Source: Clostridium sp. (GTDB lineage Bacteria; Bacillota; Clostridia; Clostridiales; Clostridiaceae). From it: a stretch of DNA of 64,000 nt. The stretch covers positions 23,383 to 87,382 of the forward strand of contig NZ_JAJFUC010000044.1 of the NCBI RefSeq assembly GCF_021372645.1, read 5' to 3'. The position numbers and the translations under genes were made by a program. Of this stretch, positions 1 through 9,543 are shown piece after piece (within the stretch, counting starts at the first letter, position 1; every line of letters starts with the position of its first letter). A model generated the notes under the pieces. The model saw only the letters and a program-made list of their open reading frames with translations, was not told the DNA's origin and did no database searches.

Positions 1-723
1 TTTTCCATATTGTTTCATATCTTCTGGAGCATTTTCCATTACAAAACTGTATTCAGCTTGTTCAAGCATCTCTATATCATTATAATAGTCTCCAAGAACC
101 ATAGTTTCTTCTTTTGAAATATTATCAGTATCCATTAAATTTTTTAAGGCAAGGCCTTTATTAACACATTTATTTGAAATATCAATCCAAATTTCACCAG
201 AACCTACTATGTTTAATTTATCTGCGAATTTAGGTTTGAATATAGTATTCAAATTCTCGGAAGAATTTTCTAAGTTACAAATGGTAATTTTAACTATATC
301 ATCAGTAATCTTAGTTAAATCATCTACAATTTCTAAATTTGTATAATATTTTTTTATTTCAATCAAATGCTCATCAGAACATTGCTCAACATAAGCTCGG
401 TTTATTGAACATAAAATTATTACATTTTCGTCTATTTCTTTTGAATACTTAATTACATCAGTAACAATATTAGTATCAATGGTGCTTTGATATATTATTT
501 TATTATTATCAACAACTAAAGCTCCATTTTCACATATGTAAGACAAATATCTTCCTACAGGACCAAAGTTAGTTTGTAATGTGTAATAAGGTCTGCCACT
601 AGCAACGACTAATTTGATATTTTTTGCTCTTAAACGATCTAAGATATCAGTAAAACCTTCTGGTAAATGTCCATTTTCATCTAATAAAGTTCCATCCATA
701 TCTGTTGCAATTAATTTAATCAT
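1..723 (-). CDS. Cof-type HAD-family phosphatase, 3' end outside window
   Basis: Hydrolase of the haloacid dehalogenase superfamily, probably acting on a small phosphorylated metabolite in the cytoplasm. The visible 241 residues begin with the DMDGT motif (nucleophile Asp8, acid/base Asp10). An SGRPY motif follows near residue 42, then a Lys-Gly pair in NKCVNKGLALK and the Mg-binding motif GDYYNDIEML. This order is that of Cof/YkrA-type proteins with a C2 cap. The C-terminus (about 20-30 residues) lies left of position 1. The start at 723 is the first ATG after an in-frame stop. It has a poor ribosome site; a GGAGG lies about 70 bases further upstream on this strand. Family is clear, substrate is not. 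Confidence 0.85.
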   Translation of the reverse strand, partial: MIKLIATDMDGTLLDENGHLPEGFTDILDRLRAKNIKLVVASGRPYYTLQTNFGPVGRYLSYICENGALVVDNNKIIYQSTIDTNIVTDVIKYSKEIDENVIILCSINRAYVEQCSDEHLIEIKKYYTNLEIVDDLTKITDDIVKITICNLENSSENLNTIFKPKFADKLNIVGSGEIWIDISNKCVNKGLALKNLMDTDNISKEETMVLGDYYNDIEMLEQAEYSFVMENAPEDMKQYGK

Positions 724-1172
724 ATATCTTTTGTACTATTCAAAGTAAGAGTAAATAATAGTAAATTTATACTATATTTAATATGAATAGTAACTCCTCC
801 TTTTTATTTTTTTATTTGGTTATAAATGAATTTATTTTTAATAAAGTAAATGTAAAAATAAATTCCATATCATTATAACCTATTTAAAGGAAGTGAATCA
901 AATTATCACTCAAATTATTAAGGTTATTGTATGAGTTAAAGATGCTTTATTGAGATCATTAGGTGATATTTGTAAGGATACAAGTTACATAAATAGTTTT
1001 ATAAGTAAATGATTTTATGATTTTCAAGCAGTTTAATTGATAGGTGAAGTATGATAATATAGTTAATGAAGGAAAATATATTTAAGTTTATTAATTGTAC
1101 TAGATGATTATATAGTTAATATAAAATTGTAATATTAAAATTAAAAATTTTTAATGAAAAAAGGGTGATTTA
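724..1172. other. Intergenic region, possible decayed gene
   Basis: Divergent intergenic stretch between the HAD gene and the PHP gene. On the plus strand around 890-1030 one frame reads as protein-like segments (for example ALLRSLGDICKDTSYINSFISK) interrupted by stop codons, so a short gene may have decayed here. No RNA gene or clear promoter is seen. Confidence 0.3.
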
Positions 1173-1904
1173 ATGAAATACGCATTAGATGTACATACTC
1201 ACACTATAGCTAGTGGGCATGCTTATTCAACTTTAATGGAAAATGCAAAGGCTGCTTCTGAAAAGGGCATAAAAGTACTTGGAACTACAGAACATGGAAT
1301 TAGTATGCCGCATTCTCCACATATTTGGTATTTTAATAATTATAAAGTTTTACCAAGGGAAATGTTTGGGGTTATTATGCTTTATGGAACAGAGGCAAAT
1401 ATAATTGACTATGATGGAAATTTAGATATGGATGATATTACATTAGATAACTTAGATATTGTAATTGGAAGTATACATGATGAAGTTTATAAAGTAGGTA
1501 ATATTGAAGAAAATACAAGTGCTTTTATTAAGGTAATAAAAGGTGGGAAAGTTGATATTATAGGGCATCTTGGAAATCCAGGAGTTCCAGTTGATTTTGA
1601 AAAAATAATAAAATGTGCTATAGAAAATGATGTTTTAATAGAAATTAATAATAGTTCTTTTACAACATCTAGAGTAGGAAGCTTTAGTAACTGCACTAAA
1701 ATAGCATCATTATGCAAAAAATATGGTGCTAAGCTAATAATAAATAGTGATGCGCATTTTTGCACGTTAATAGGAGAATTTACGCAAGCAGTTAATATGT
1801 TAGAATCCATAGATTTTCCAGAAGAACTTATAATTAATAAAGATCCAAATCAATTATTATTAAGATTAAAGGAAAAAGGTAAAATACAAGACTTGAATAT
1901 CTAA
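1173..1904 (+). CDS. PHP-domain phosphatase (YcdX-like)
   Basis: Metal-dependent phosphatase of the PHP superfamily, 243 residues, the usual size for YcdX-type enzymes. Metal-ligand motifs appear in the expected order: DVHTHT (Asp6, His8, His10), TTEHG (Glu40, His41), GTEAN, GSIHDE, GHLGNP near residue 132 and SDAH near residue 194. Such proteins bind three metals, usually zinc, and hydrolyse phosphomonoesters; the natural substrate is not known. The ATG at 1173 follows AAAAAGGGTGA. The gene stands alone, with intergenic gaps of 450 and 190 bases. Histidinol-phosphatase is a less likely alternative because no his genes are nearby. Confidence 0.85.
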   Translation: MKYALDVHTHTIASGHAYSTLMENAKAASEKGIKVLGTTEHGISMPHSPHIWYFNNYKVLPREMFGVIMLYGTEANIIDYDGNLDMDDITLDNLDIVIGSIHDEVYKVGNIEENTSAFIKVIKGGKVDIIGHLGNPGVPVDFEKIIKCAIENDVLIEINNSSFTTSRVGSFSNCTKIASLCKKYGAKLIINSDAHFCTLIGEFTQAVNMLESIDFPEELIINKDPNQLLLRLKEKGKIQDLNI

Positions 1905-2092
1905 TTATTTTTGCTCTCCTAATTTTTTTAAAAACTACAATTTTTGAGTTTAATTTATAAAAAAAAATATAGCATAATACAACAAATATGGAATAAACTT
2001 ATATAAGTATTGAAAATTTTCAGAATATTTAGTATAATATCCTGATAATGGGTAATAATATCAAATGATTTACATGATATGGAGGGCTTAAA

Positions 2093-2500
2093 ATGATTGA
2101 AAGAAGTGTAGTATTAATTAAACCAGATGGAGTAGAAAGAAATATAATAGGAAATATTTTAAGTTGTTATGAAGACAATGGATTGAAGATAGTAGAGTTA
2201 AAACTTATGAAAGCTACAACAGAAATTGCAGAAAAGCATTACTGTCAACATAAAGGAAAAGATTTTTATGAAGAACTTATAACATATATAACAAGAAGTC
2301 CATTATGTGCAGTAATTTTACAAGGGGAAGATGCGGTAGCAAGAATAAGAAATATTAATGGGGCAACTAGCCCAACTGATGCTGAAGAAGGAACTATAAG
2401 ACATAGGTATGCCAGAAGCAAAACAGAAAACTGTGTTCATGCATCGGATACTGTAGAAAGTGCAAAAGAAGAGATTCAAATATGGTTTCCAGAAGTATAA
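2093..2500 (+). CDS. ndk: Nucleoside diphosphate kinase
   Basis: Transfers the gamma phosphate of ATP to nucleoside diphosphates through a phosphohistidine, balancing NTP and dNTP pools. The 135-residue length fits the family. IKPDGVER at residues 9-16 supplies the catalytic-site lysine (Lys10). NGATSPTDAEEGTIR is the usual substrate-binding stretch. NCVHASD carries the active histidine (His116), with VHASD instead of the common IHGSD. The sequence between TIR and the active His (HRYARSKTE) also departs from the usual GDFA form. GGAGGG lies 7 bases before the ATG. A strong terminator follows, so the gene is probably monocistronic. Confidence 0.95.
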   Translation: MIERSVVLIKPDGVERNIIGNILSCYEDNGLKIVELKLMKATTEIAEKHYCQHKGKDFYEELITYITRSPLCAVILQGEDAVARIRNINGATSPTDAEEGTIRHRYARSKTENCVHASDTVESAKEEIQIWFPEV

Positions 2501-2574
2501 AACTATATTTGTTCTAATTGAAATTATACATTTAAATGATTAAATTGTTAATCTAAATATATAATGTTGTACTA

Positions 2575-2633
2575 AAAATGCTTGTTTTAAGAATAATTTT
2601 ATTCTATAGAACAAGCATTTTTTATATATTTTA
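2575..2633 (+). terminator. Terminator after ndk
   Basis: AAATGCTTGTT pairs with AACAAGCATTT across an AT-rich loop and is followed by a T run. It ends the ndk transcript. Confidence 0.75.
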
Positions 2634-2776
2634 TATTTGATTATGCCTTAGTTGAAGTTTCTCTATGAGCTTTTATCATTAATTGTAAACTGTACATTGC
2701 TAATTGCCATATATATGATGAAAATAAAAAATATGATATAATAAAAATAAAATATGAATCTAGTGGGAGGTTATTA

Positions 2777-3637
2777 ATGAAATTTAAAAAGACTAGTATT
2801 ATAGGAAGTATTACTTTATTATTTCTTCTTATAATCATAGTTATAATACTGTATAATTTTATTGGGCCTGGTGCAGGAGATATTAAAGCATCTAAAAACT
2901 TCATAGCTAAACTATATTCAATTAATGCAATAAGCACTGAACAAAATTTAGATGTTATAAAATATGATAGAATTAAAATATTAAATAGTCAAACTGATCT
3001 AGTTCATAAAAGTATAGCAACTCAAAGTTTTGGTATAGATTTAGATAAAAATAATAATGTGATAGGTTTTGCTAAAAAAGAAAATCCAACCAATATAACT
3101 AAGCTTAATTTACAAGATGCTAGAATTTTAGCAGAGAAATATTTAAAAAATATATATGATGGGGAAGTAGTTCTAAAGACAATTAATAGTAATGAGGACT
3201 TGAAGTATTTACCATATTATTCATTTATATATACTAAACAGAAAGATGGATATCCATTTTATTTTGATGAAATAAAATTAAATATTGATAAAGAAAATGG
3301 TTTTTTGGATGGGTATTCGAATTCTACAATGCAAAGAGAATGCATGGAACCTGTAATAAACATTTCAGAGGAAGAAGCTAAAAAGATAGCCTTAGAATAT
3401 TTTCAAAATCATAATAAAGAAGGTATCGTTGAAAATGAAACAAATTTAGTTTATGCAGATGATAAGATAGATAATGAAGCAAATAAAATATACCAAGTTT
3501 GCTATATTGTAAATATAGACGGTAAAAATGATAAGAATGTAAATATTAACTGGAAAATTTTTGTAGGATCAGAAAATGGAAACATCCTAAACATATTAAA
3601 AGATGGAGCAGAAAAAGAAGCAATAATAAAAAGATAG
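2777..3637 (+). CDS. Membrane-anchored protein with PepSY/YpeB-like repeats
   Basis: Uncharacterised 286-residue protein. Residues about 8-29 form one strongly hydrophobic helix after a KFKKTS basic start, so it is probably a signal anchor with the rest outside the membrane. Two similar segments begin with the pattern D/EARxLAEKYL (near residue 116) and EEEAKKIALEYF (near residue 197), each followed by beta-rich sequence. This resembles PepSY-type domains as in YpeB C-termini, but the match is by eye and weak. The start follows GTGGGAGG. The gene converges on the penicillin-binding protein gene and shares a bidirectional terminator with it. Function unknown; a cell-envelope role is inferred only from topology. 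Confidence 0.6.
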   Translation: MKFKKTSIIGSITLLFLLIIIVIILYNFIGPGAGDIKASKNFIAKLYSINAISTEQNLDVIKYDRIKILNSQTDLVHKSIATQSFGIDLDKNNNVIGFAKKENPTNITKLNLQDARILAEKYLKNIYDGEVVLKTINSNEDLKYLPYYSFIYTKQKDGYPFYFDEIKLNIDKENGFLDGYSNSTMQRECMEPVINISEEEAKKIALEYFQNHNKEGIVENETNLVYADDKIDNEANKIYQVCYIVNIDGKNDKNVNINWKIFVGSENGNILNILKDGAEKEAIIKR

Positions 3638-3667
3638 GATAATCAGTTCAGATCATCCTATCTTTTT
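3628..3667. terminator. Bidirectional terminator between convergent genes
   Basis: AAAAAGATAGGAT and ATCCTATCTTTTT form a perfect stem with A and T tracts on both sides. It serves the gene ending at 3637 and the minus-strand PBP gene ending at 3687. Confidence 0.85.
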
Positions 3668-3686
3668 ATCACTTTGTAGATGAAGT

Positions 3687-6104
3687 TTATTCTGGACTTT
3701 CAGAATTAATATCATCTGGACTCAAGGGATTATGATTTCTATTATTCTTCTTATTCTTGATAGTATTTTTAGTAGTATTATCATTATTATTAGATGACGT
3801 AGGTGTATTTACAGGAGGTGGATTTAATGTATCATTGGTTACAGGAGGAACTTTAACATCACCTGTAATATTATTAGTTTCAGATGTTGAAGGTCCACTA
3901 TTTAATATACCCCGAATAGGAGTAGAATGTATTTGACAATTTGTTGTAGGTTCTGTTCCTTTAATAAACAATTCTTCATAAACTCTATTGCCTCTAAAAT
4001 TTAGGCTGCAGAATAAGCTAGGAAGTAAACCAGAATCCTTGCATACATTAACTTTAACTATGTCACTAGGTTCTTCTATATCTTTTACTTCTAAACCTTC
4101 ATGTGCTTTGGCCATTAATTTTCCCCAGACTATAGCACAACCACTGGAACTTCCAAGAAGTTTTGTGGGTTTATCATATCCAATCCAAACAGAGCCAGAA
4201 AGGTACGGTGAAAGTCCTGCAAACCACAAATCAGTTGAATTAGAAGTGGTGCCAGTTTTACCAGCAGCAGGCATATCCCCCCATTTGGCACCAGTTGCAT
4301 TATACTCATTTACTGGACCTTTTAACATATCGTAAAGTATATAGGCAGCTTGAGGTGAAAATACTTTGGTTTGCTTAGGTGTAGTGTTATCAAGTATAGT
4401 CTTACCTGTCGCATCAACAACTTTTGTATATAATACAGGTTTTGTATATATACCGTTGTTACCAAAAGTACCATATGCTCCTGCTAAAATATAAGAATTA
4501 CCTCCATCTCTATCGTTAGGATCATTATTAAATTGACCTAAAGCAAGAGATGCAATTGATGTCTTAGATGCAGAATTATATTTTAGACCTAAATTTTCTC
4601 CATAAGAGATACCAGTTTTTAATCCAATCTTATCTTCAATTATAACGGCACCAACATTTTTAGAATGAGTAAGAGCATCCCTTGCAGTAATGAGTCCTAA
4701 GTATTCATTAGGAGAATTTAAAGGATTATAAGGTCCATCACTAGTAGGATATTTCTTACCAATTTCTTCAGGTAATGGAGCATCATCTATACTTGTAGCA
4801 GCTGTTATAATCTTTTTGTCAATTCCAGGACCATATACTGTTAATGGCTTTGTTGAAGAACCAATAGGTCTTAAATCATTATAAGCTCTATTAATTGATT
4901 GTGGCTGTTGTTTTCCACGTCCTCCAACCATAGCAATAACATGACCTGTTCTGTAATCCATAATAGTAGCAGATGCTTGTAATAAAGGAACACCATCATT
5001 ATTATAGGTTTCTTTATTACTAATTCCTAGATTCCTATAGTTATCTAATGTAGATTGAGTAAAATTTTGAAGTTGTCTGTTCATTGTTGTGTAAATTTTA
5101 AGACCACCATTTACCATTAATTGTGATGCTTCTTCATCAGTATATTTATATTTTTCTTTTAAATCTTGTTTTACTTGAGATACAGTAGGATATACAAACC
5201 ATTCATAGTTTAATCTATAATCTTTTTTACTTGATTTAAATACTAATCCACCATTTTTCACATCACTAACTGCTTTAGTATAATCAGTATCATTGATATA
5301 TTGAAGCTTATGCATCATTCCCAAAACTGTAAGAGTCCTATCAATATATGGTGTTGGATCTTTTACGTTATTTTCGTTATAAGCACTATAATAACTTGGA
5401 GCTTGAGTTATACCTGCTATGTATGCACATTCTATTAAAGATAAATCAGAAGCACTTTTGCTGAAATATAACAAAGACGCAGCTTCTATTCCATATGCAT
5501 GACCGCCTAATGGAATTGTATTTAAATATGCTGTTAAAATTTGATCTTTAGTTAATTTTTCTTCTAAGTTAATGGCTAGATACGCTTCTTTTATTTTTCT
5601 TTCAAAAGAAACATCATTAGTTAAAATTGTGTTTTTAAGTAATTGTTGAGTTAATGTAGAAGCTCCATGGAAGCCTTTTTGCCCTGTTACTATTTTTTTC
5701 GCATCTAAAAATGCTGCACCTAAAATTCTTTGAATATCTACACCTTTGTGTGAATAAAATCTTTCATCTTCTATGGATACAAAAGCATTTTTTAAATTAG
5801 TAGGTATTTTTTTAGAATCTATAACATAACGTTCCTCATCTGTATGAAGATTATCCATAAAGTCTCCATTGCTATCATATAAGCTTGAAGGTTGATTTAA
5901 TAATAATACAGCTTCAACATTTAGAGGAGGCATAGTTTTTATAATAGCAAAAGCATAGCCAGAACCTATTACGAAAATTGCCAGAAAACAAGATAGCAAA
6001 CCAAGACCTATGCCTTTAAATATTTTTTTTGCTTTTTTTTGTTTAGTTGGCTTTTTCCTTCTTGGAGTACTATTTGTTCTTTTTGCGTCATTATTAACTG
6101 CCAT
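3687..6104 (-). CDS. Class A penicillin-binding protein (PBP1A-like)
   Basis: Bifunctional peptidoglycan synthase of 805 residues, membrane anchored and facing outward. A basic cytoplasmic tail precedes a transmembrane helix at about 33-55. The GT51 glycosyltransferase domain follows, with EDERFYSHKG (Glu112 is the likely catalytic base) and the ASTLTQQLLKN motif at 148-158. The transpeptidase domain has SSTK (Ser416, Lys419), SKN at 481-483 and KTGTTS near 617. The last ~80 residues are a Thr/Pro/Asn-rich tail ending in NNRNHNPLSPDD, common in clostridial PBP1A. The ATG at 6104 is preceded by TAGGAGG. Upstream lies a copy of a large intergenic repeat (6122-6245) that would be part of the leader. 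The pbpA/ponA symbol is not assigned because paralogues cannot be told apart here. Confidence 0.93.
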   Translation of the reverse strand: MAVNNDAKRTNSTPRRKKPTKQKKAKKIFKGIGLGLLSCFLAIFVIGSGYAFAIIKTMPPLNVEAVLLLNQPSSLYDSNGDFMDNLHTDEERYVIDSKKIPTNLKNAFVSIEDERFYSHKGVDIQRILGAAFLDAKKIVTGQKGFHGASTLTQQLLKNTILTNDVSFERKIKEAYLAINLEEKLTKDQILTAYLNTIPLGGHAYGIEAASLLYFSKSASDLSLIECAYIAGITQAPSYYSAYNENNVKDPTPYIDRTLTVLGMMHKLQYINDTDYTKAVSDVKNGGLVFKSSKKDYRLNYEWFVYPTVSQVKQDLKEKYKYTDEEASQLMVNGGLKIYTTMNRQLQNFTQSTLDNYRNLGISNKETYNNDGVPLLQASATIMDYRTGHVIAMVGGRGKQQPQSINRAYNDLRPIGSSTKPLTVYGPGIDKKIITAATSIDDAPLPEEIGKKYPTSDGPYNPLNSPNEYLGLITARDALTHSKNVGAVIIEDKIGLKTGISYGENLGLKYNSASKTSIASLALGQFNNDPNDRDGGNSYILAGAYGTFGNNGIYTKPVLYTKVVDATGKTILDNTTPKQTKVFSPQAAYILYDMLKGPVNEYNATGAKWGDMPAAGKTGTTSNSTDLWFAGLSPYLSGSVWIGYDKPTKLLGSSSGCAIVWGKLMAKAHEGLEVKDIEEPSDIVKVNVCKDSGLLPSLFCSLNFRGNRVYEELFIKGTEPTTNCQIHSTPIRGILNSGPSTSETNNITGDVKVPPVTNDTLNPPPVNTPTSSNNNDNTTKNTIKNKKNNRNHNPLSPDDINSESPE

Positions 6105-6121
6105 TTTATCCTCCTAAAATT

Positions 6122-6245
6122 ATAAGGTTTATCCGATAGCTAGCATTCGTAACACTCTTTTTTTATATGAGATAACGACTCCACGCCCTTGGACATTGTG
6201 CCCCCTGCGGTCATAAGTTCTTCTAAGCTTCAGGTGAATTAAATT
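6122..6245 (-). repeat. Intergenic repeat copy in the PBP leader
   Basis: On the minus strand it contains GAAGCTTAGAAGAACTTAT, then CGTTATCTC, then CTAGCTATCGGATAAA. The same blocks in the same order occur on the plus strand at about 50842-51097. It is therefore a dispersed intergenic element, here shortened in the middle, with its copy order pointing toward the PBP gene. Confidence 0.7.
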
Positions 6246-6349
6246 GTATTTCTATTTAAGAAGAACTTTATAAATTTAATAATATTTTATACCATTATAG
6301 CATAATTATATTATGATTAAATAAATAACTCAATATAAAGGTGTTGATA

Positions 6350-7012
6350 ATGCAATATTATACCAAACGTAGAACCCATAAATATATATCATTTCTAGTG
6401 GCTATTATTTTTATAATTGTTGTTTTTAATATAATATTAGGATTTTTTAATAACAGGGTAATGCCGTCAATAATAGAAACAGCAACAATGATGGCGAAAT
6501 CTCAAACATTAGATATAATAAATAAAAAAAGTGTAGATATTTTATCACAAGAATTTAAATATGATCAGATGATAAAAATAGAAAAAGATAAAGATGGAAA
6601 TATAATTTTAGTTCAATCAGATAGTATAAAATTAAATTATATAGCAGCTAAATTAGCTACAGAATGTAATAAAGAATTGAGTGATATGAATAATGCTACA
6701 ATAAAAGTTCCTTTTGGATGGCTGAGTAATAAAAGTGCTTTCTATAATATAGGACCTAAAATAACCGTTGAGATACAGCCTATAGGAAATATTAGTACAA
6801 ATTATGAATCAAAATTTGAAAGTGCTGGGATTAATCAAACTAGACATAAAATATATCTAAATGTTGTTGCTAAAATAAGACTGAAATTACCACTGCAAAA
6901 TCAAGATATTGAGGTAAGTACACAAATACCAGTTTCAGATACAATTATTGTTGGGAAAATACCAAATACAACTTTGGGATTTCCTACGAATAATGAAAGT
7001 AAGACCAATTAA
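6350..7012 (+). CDS. yunB: Sporulation protein YunB
   Basis: Sporulation protein YunB family, known in Bacillus as a SigE-dependent protein needed for efficient spore formation. From the chosen start it has 220 residues. A basic start (YTKRRTHKY) and one hydrophobic helix at about residues 13-35 are followed by an extracytoplasmic part with the family stretches PSIIETATMMAKSQ and VPFGWLSNKSAFYNIGPKITVEIQPIG. ATG 6350 is preferred over GTG 6341 because AAAGGTG sits about 7 bases before it. The gene converges with hpt through a short shared terminator. No SigE promoter could be called with confidence. Confidence 0.85.
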   Translation: MQYYTKRRTHKYISFLVAIIFIIVVFNIILGFFNNRVMPSIIETATMMAKSQTLDIINKKSVDILSQEFKYDQMIKIEKDKDGNIILVQSDSIKLNYIAAKLATECNKELSDMNNATIKVPFGWLSNKSAFYNIGPKITVEIQPIGNISTNYESKFESAGINQTRHKIYLNVVAKIRLKLPLQNQDIEVSTQIPVSDTIIVGKIPNTTLGFPTNNESKTN

Positions 7013-7037
7013 AAAAGAAGCCTTTCGGCTTCTTTTT
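7011..7037. terminator. Bidirectional terminator yunB/hpt
   Basis: AAAAAGAAGCC, loop TTTC, GGCTTCTTTTT. It sits exactly between the convergent stops of yunB and hpt. Confidence 0.85.
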
Positions 7038-7557
7038 ATTCCCAATTAAATATATAAGGCACATTTCTATAAAAATCACCATAATTTAATCCATATCCAA
7101 CTACAAATAAATCTTCAATTTCAAAACAACAATAATCTGGCTTTATATCTATTTTTCTTCGAGATGGTTTATCAAGAAGAACGCAAGATTTAACAGAAGC
7201 AGGATTTAAATTTTTTACATGATTTAAAACGAAATCCATTGTAATACCAGTATCAACAATATCATCAACTATAAGAACATCCCATCCTTCAATATTATCA
7301 GAAATATCACTAACTACCTTAACGGATCCAGAAGATGTTTCGCTATTATCATAGCTTGATGTAGTCATAAATCCTATCTTTGCATTTAAAGCTACAGCTC
7401 TAACTAAATCAGCAGCATATACAAAACTCCCACGAAGTAAAGATAAAACATAAAGATTTTTATCCTTATAATCTTCAGTAATAATTTTACCGAGTTCTTC
7501 TATTCTAGAATTAATTTGTTCTTTAGAAAAAAGAATGTTACGTTTTTTATCTTCCAT
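7036..7557 (-). CDS. hpt: Hypoxanthine phosphoribosyltransferase
   Basis: Purine salvage enzyme that joins hypoxanthine or guanine to PRPP. It has 173 residues from the chosen start. The PRPP-binding loop is VLIVDDIVDTGITM, and LRGSFVYAADL near the N-terminus supplies the PPi-binding loop. SSYDNSETSSG corresponds to the flexible catalytic loop, and the C-terminal FVVGYGLNYGDFYRNVPYI is typical of bacterial HPRTs. The ATG at 7557 is preferred over the longer frame start at 7596 because AGAGGAG precedes it at normal spacing and homologues begin near this point. In many Firmicutes hpt is next to tilS and ftsH, but not here. Confidence 0.93.
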   Translation of the reverse strand: MEDKKRNILFSKEQINSRIEELGKIITEDYKDKNLYVLSLLRGSFVYAADLVRAVALNAKIGFMTTSSYDNSETSSGSVKVVSDISDNIEGWDVLIVDDIVDTGITMDFVLNHVKNLNPASVKSCVLLDKPSRRKIDIKPDYCCFEIEDLFVVGYGLNYGDFYRNVPYIFNWE

Positions 7558-7696
7558 TATTTCTAAAACTCCTCTTAAATTTATTTCACAATGCATTTTG
7601 ACAATTTACAATTGTGCATTTCATAAGTTGTAATTAATGAATTAATAGTATAAAATTATATGAAAGTTGTCAAGATAACTTATGTGAGGTGTTTAT

Positions 7697-9487
7697 ATGA
7701 TATATGGAAATATTGAAGGAATAAGAAAATCTACAATAGATGAATTAGAGAGTATTTATTCTATTAAAAATTTAAAAGATGAAATATGTGATATAGAAAT
7801 TTTAAATATAATTTCTAGAGTTTCTAGTTTCATTGAAAGAGAAGTTAGTGTAGGAATAAATAGAAAGGGCAATGTTACTTCTGTTGCCATTGGAGATTCA
7901 ACATCAGTTGAAGTGCCAATAATAGATATAGAGGAAAAAAGATTATCAGGAATTAGAATAATTCATACTCATCCAAATGGTTATTGTAATCTTTCTGCTT
8001 TAGATTTAACAGCGCTTTTAAAGTTAAAATTAGATGCAATTATATCAGTAGCAATAATAGAAGGAAAAATAATAGATTTTTCACTAGGAATGCTTACTTT
8101 ATATAATAATAAATTGGAATTTGAAGAAAAAAGTAATCTCTCATTAGAAGATATAATATCTATAAATATAATAGACAAAATAAGATTTATAGAAAATTTA
8201 ATTAAAACCAATGATGTTATAGAAGCAACAGAAGAAAAAGCAATATTAGTTGGTTCTGATACAAAAGAAAGTTTAGAAGAATTGAGGGAACTTTCAGAAG
8301 CATGTAATGTACCTGTTTTAAAAACAGTATTTCAAAGTAGGAATAAAATTGATGCAGCATTTTTTATAGGTAGAGGTAAGGTTTTAGAAATTGCATCTAT
8401 GAGACAAATAGAAAGAGCAAATGTCATAATATTTGATGATGAACTTTCAGGTTCTCAAGTTAGAAATTTAGAAGCAGCGATAGGTGCGAAAGTAATTGAT
8501 AGGACTACTTTAATATTAGAAATATTCGCAACTAGAGCTAAAACAAAAGAGGCTAAAATACAAGTAGAACTAGCTCAACTTAAATATAGATTAAGTAGAT
8601 TACAAGGATTAGGTACAATACTATCTAGAACAGGTGGTGGAATTGGGACTAGAGGTCCTGGAGAAAAGAAGCTTGAAACAGATAGAAGACATATAATGGA
8701 GACTATATATGACTTAAAGGACGAACTTAAAAAGATTAGAAAGACTAGAGAAGTTCAAAGAGAAAAAAGAAATAAGGAAAATATTCCGAAAGTATCTCTA
8801 GTTGGATATACTAATGCAGGAAAATCCACTTTAAGAAATACTCTCTGTGATTTAGCTGCAAAAAAAGAAAATAAAACAAAAGAAAAGGTATTTGAAGCAA
8901 ATATGCTCTTTGCAACTCTAGATACTACAACAAGAGCAATAACTCTAAAGAAGAAGGGTGTAATAACTCTTACAGATACAGTTGGATTTGTAAGAAAGTT
9001 ACCTCATGATTTAGTAGAGGCATTTAAGTCAACCTTAGAGGAAGTGATTTTTTCTGATCTTTTATGTCATGTAATAGATGCATCCTCAGATACTGCAGTG
9101 GAACAATATATGGCTGTAAATGAAGTTTTAACTGAGCTTGGTGCAATAAATAAAGAAATGATATTAATTTTAAATAAAATAGATAAAGCAAGCGAAGAGC
9201 AAATAGCAATAATAAAAGAAGCAATAGATGATAATAAAGCAATAGAAGTTTCAGCTAAAGAAGGAACTAATTTAGAAGAATTTTTAAACTTAATAGAAGA
9301 AATACTACCTTATAATTATAGAAAAGTGGAATATTTAATACCTTATGAAAAAGGTGATGTTCAGTCATTTTTACATAGAAACGCTAGAGTGATTGAAGAA
9401 GAGTATAAAGATAATGGTACGTATATGGTTGCTGAAGTAGATGATGAGGTGTATAACAAGACTCAGGATTATGTTACACAAGAATAA
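7697..9487 (+). CDS. hflX: GTPase HflX with N-terminal JAMM-like extension
   Basis: Ribosome-associated GTPase that splits or rescues stalled 70S ribosomes under stress. At 596 residues it is about 170 longer than E. coli HflX (426). The HflX core covers about 180-590. It has the N-terminal HflX domain (VGSDTKESLEELREL onward), the GGGIGTRGPGEKKLETDRR linker, G1 GYTNAGKST, G3 DTVG and G4 NKID. The extra N-terminal ~180 residues contain His90-x-His92-Pro and, ten residues later, Asp103 (HTHPNGYCNLSALD). This is the HxH-x10-D spacing of JAMM/MPN metalloproteases, with Glu47 or Glu49 as a possible fourth residue. Whether this domain binds metal is unproven. GTGAGGTG precedes the ATG. Confidence 0.92.
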   Translation: MIYGNIEGIRKSTIDELESIYSIKNLKDEICDIEILNIISRVSSFIEREVSVGINRKGNVTSVAIGDSTSVEVPIIDIEEKRLSGIRIIHTHPNGYCNLSALDLTALLKLKLDAIISVAIIEGKIIDFSLGMLTLYNNKLEFEEKSNLSLEDIISINIIDKIRFIENLIKTNDVIEATEEKAILVGSDTKESLEELRELSEACNVPVLKTVFQSRNKIDAAFFIGRGKVLEIASMRQIERANVIIFDDELSGSQVRNLEAAIGAKVIDRTTLILEIFATRAKTKEAKIQVELAQLKYRLSRLQGLGTILSRTGGGIGTRGPGEKKLETDRRHIMETIYDLKDELKKIRKTREVQREKRNKENIPKVSLVGYTNAGKSTLRNTLCDLAAKKENKTKEKVFEANMLFATLDTTTRAITLKKKGVITLTDTVGFVRKLPHDLVEAFKSTLEEVIFSDLLCHVIDASSDTAVEQYMAVNEVLTELGAINKEMILILNKIDKASEEQIAIIKEAIDDNKAIEVSAKEGTNLEEFLNLIEEILPYNYRKVEYLIPYEKGDVQSFLHRNARVIEEEYKDNGTYMVAEVDDEVYNKTQDYVTQE

Positions 9488-9543
9488 TTAAATACTTTAG
9501 TTAATATATTAGATATGAGGATTAATTTAAGGAATGTATAACT

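Noticed and set aside
3988-4335. Plus-strand frame inside the PBP gene
   Set aside because: Shadow of the minus-strand penicillin-binding protein, whose motifs are all intact.
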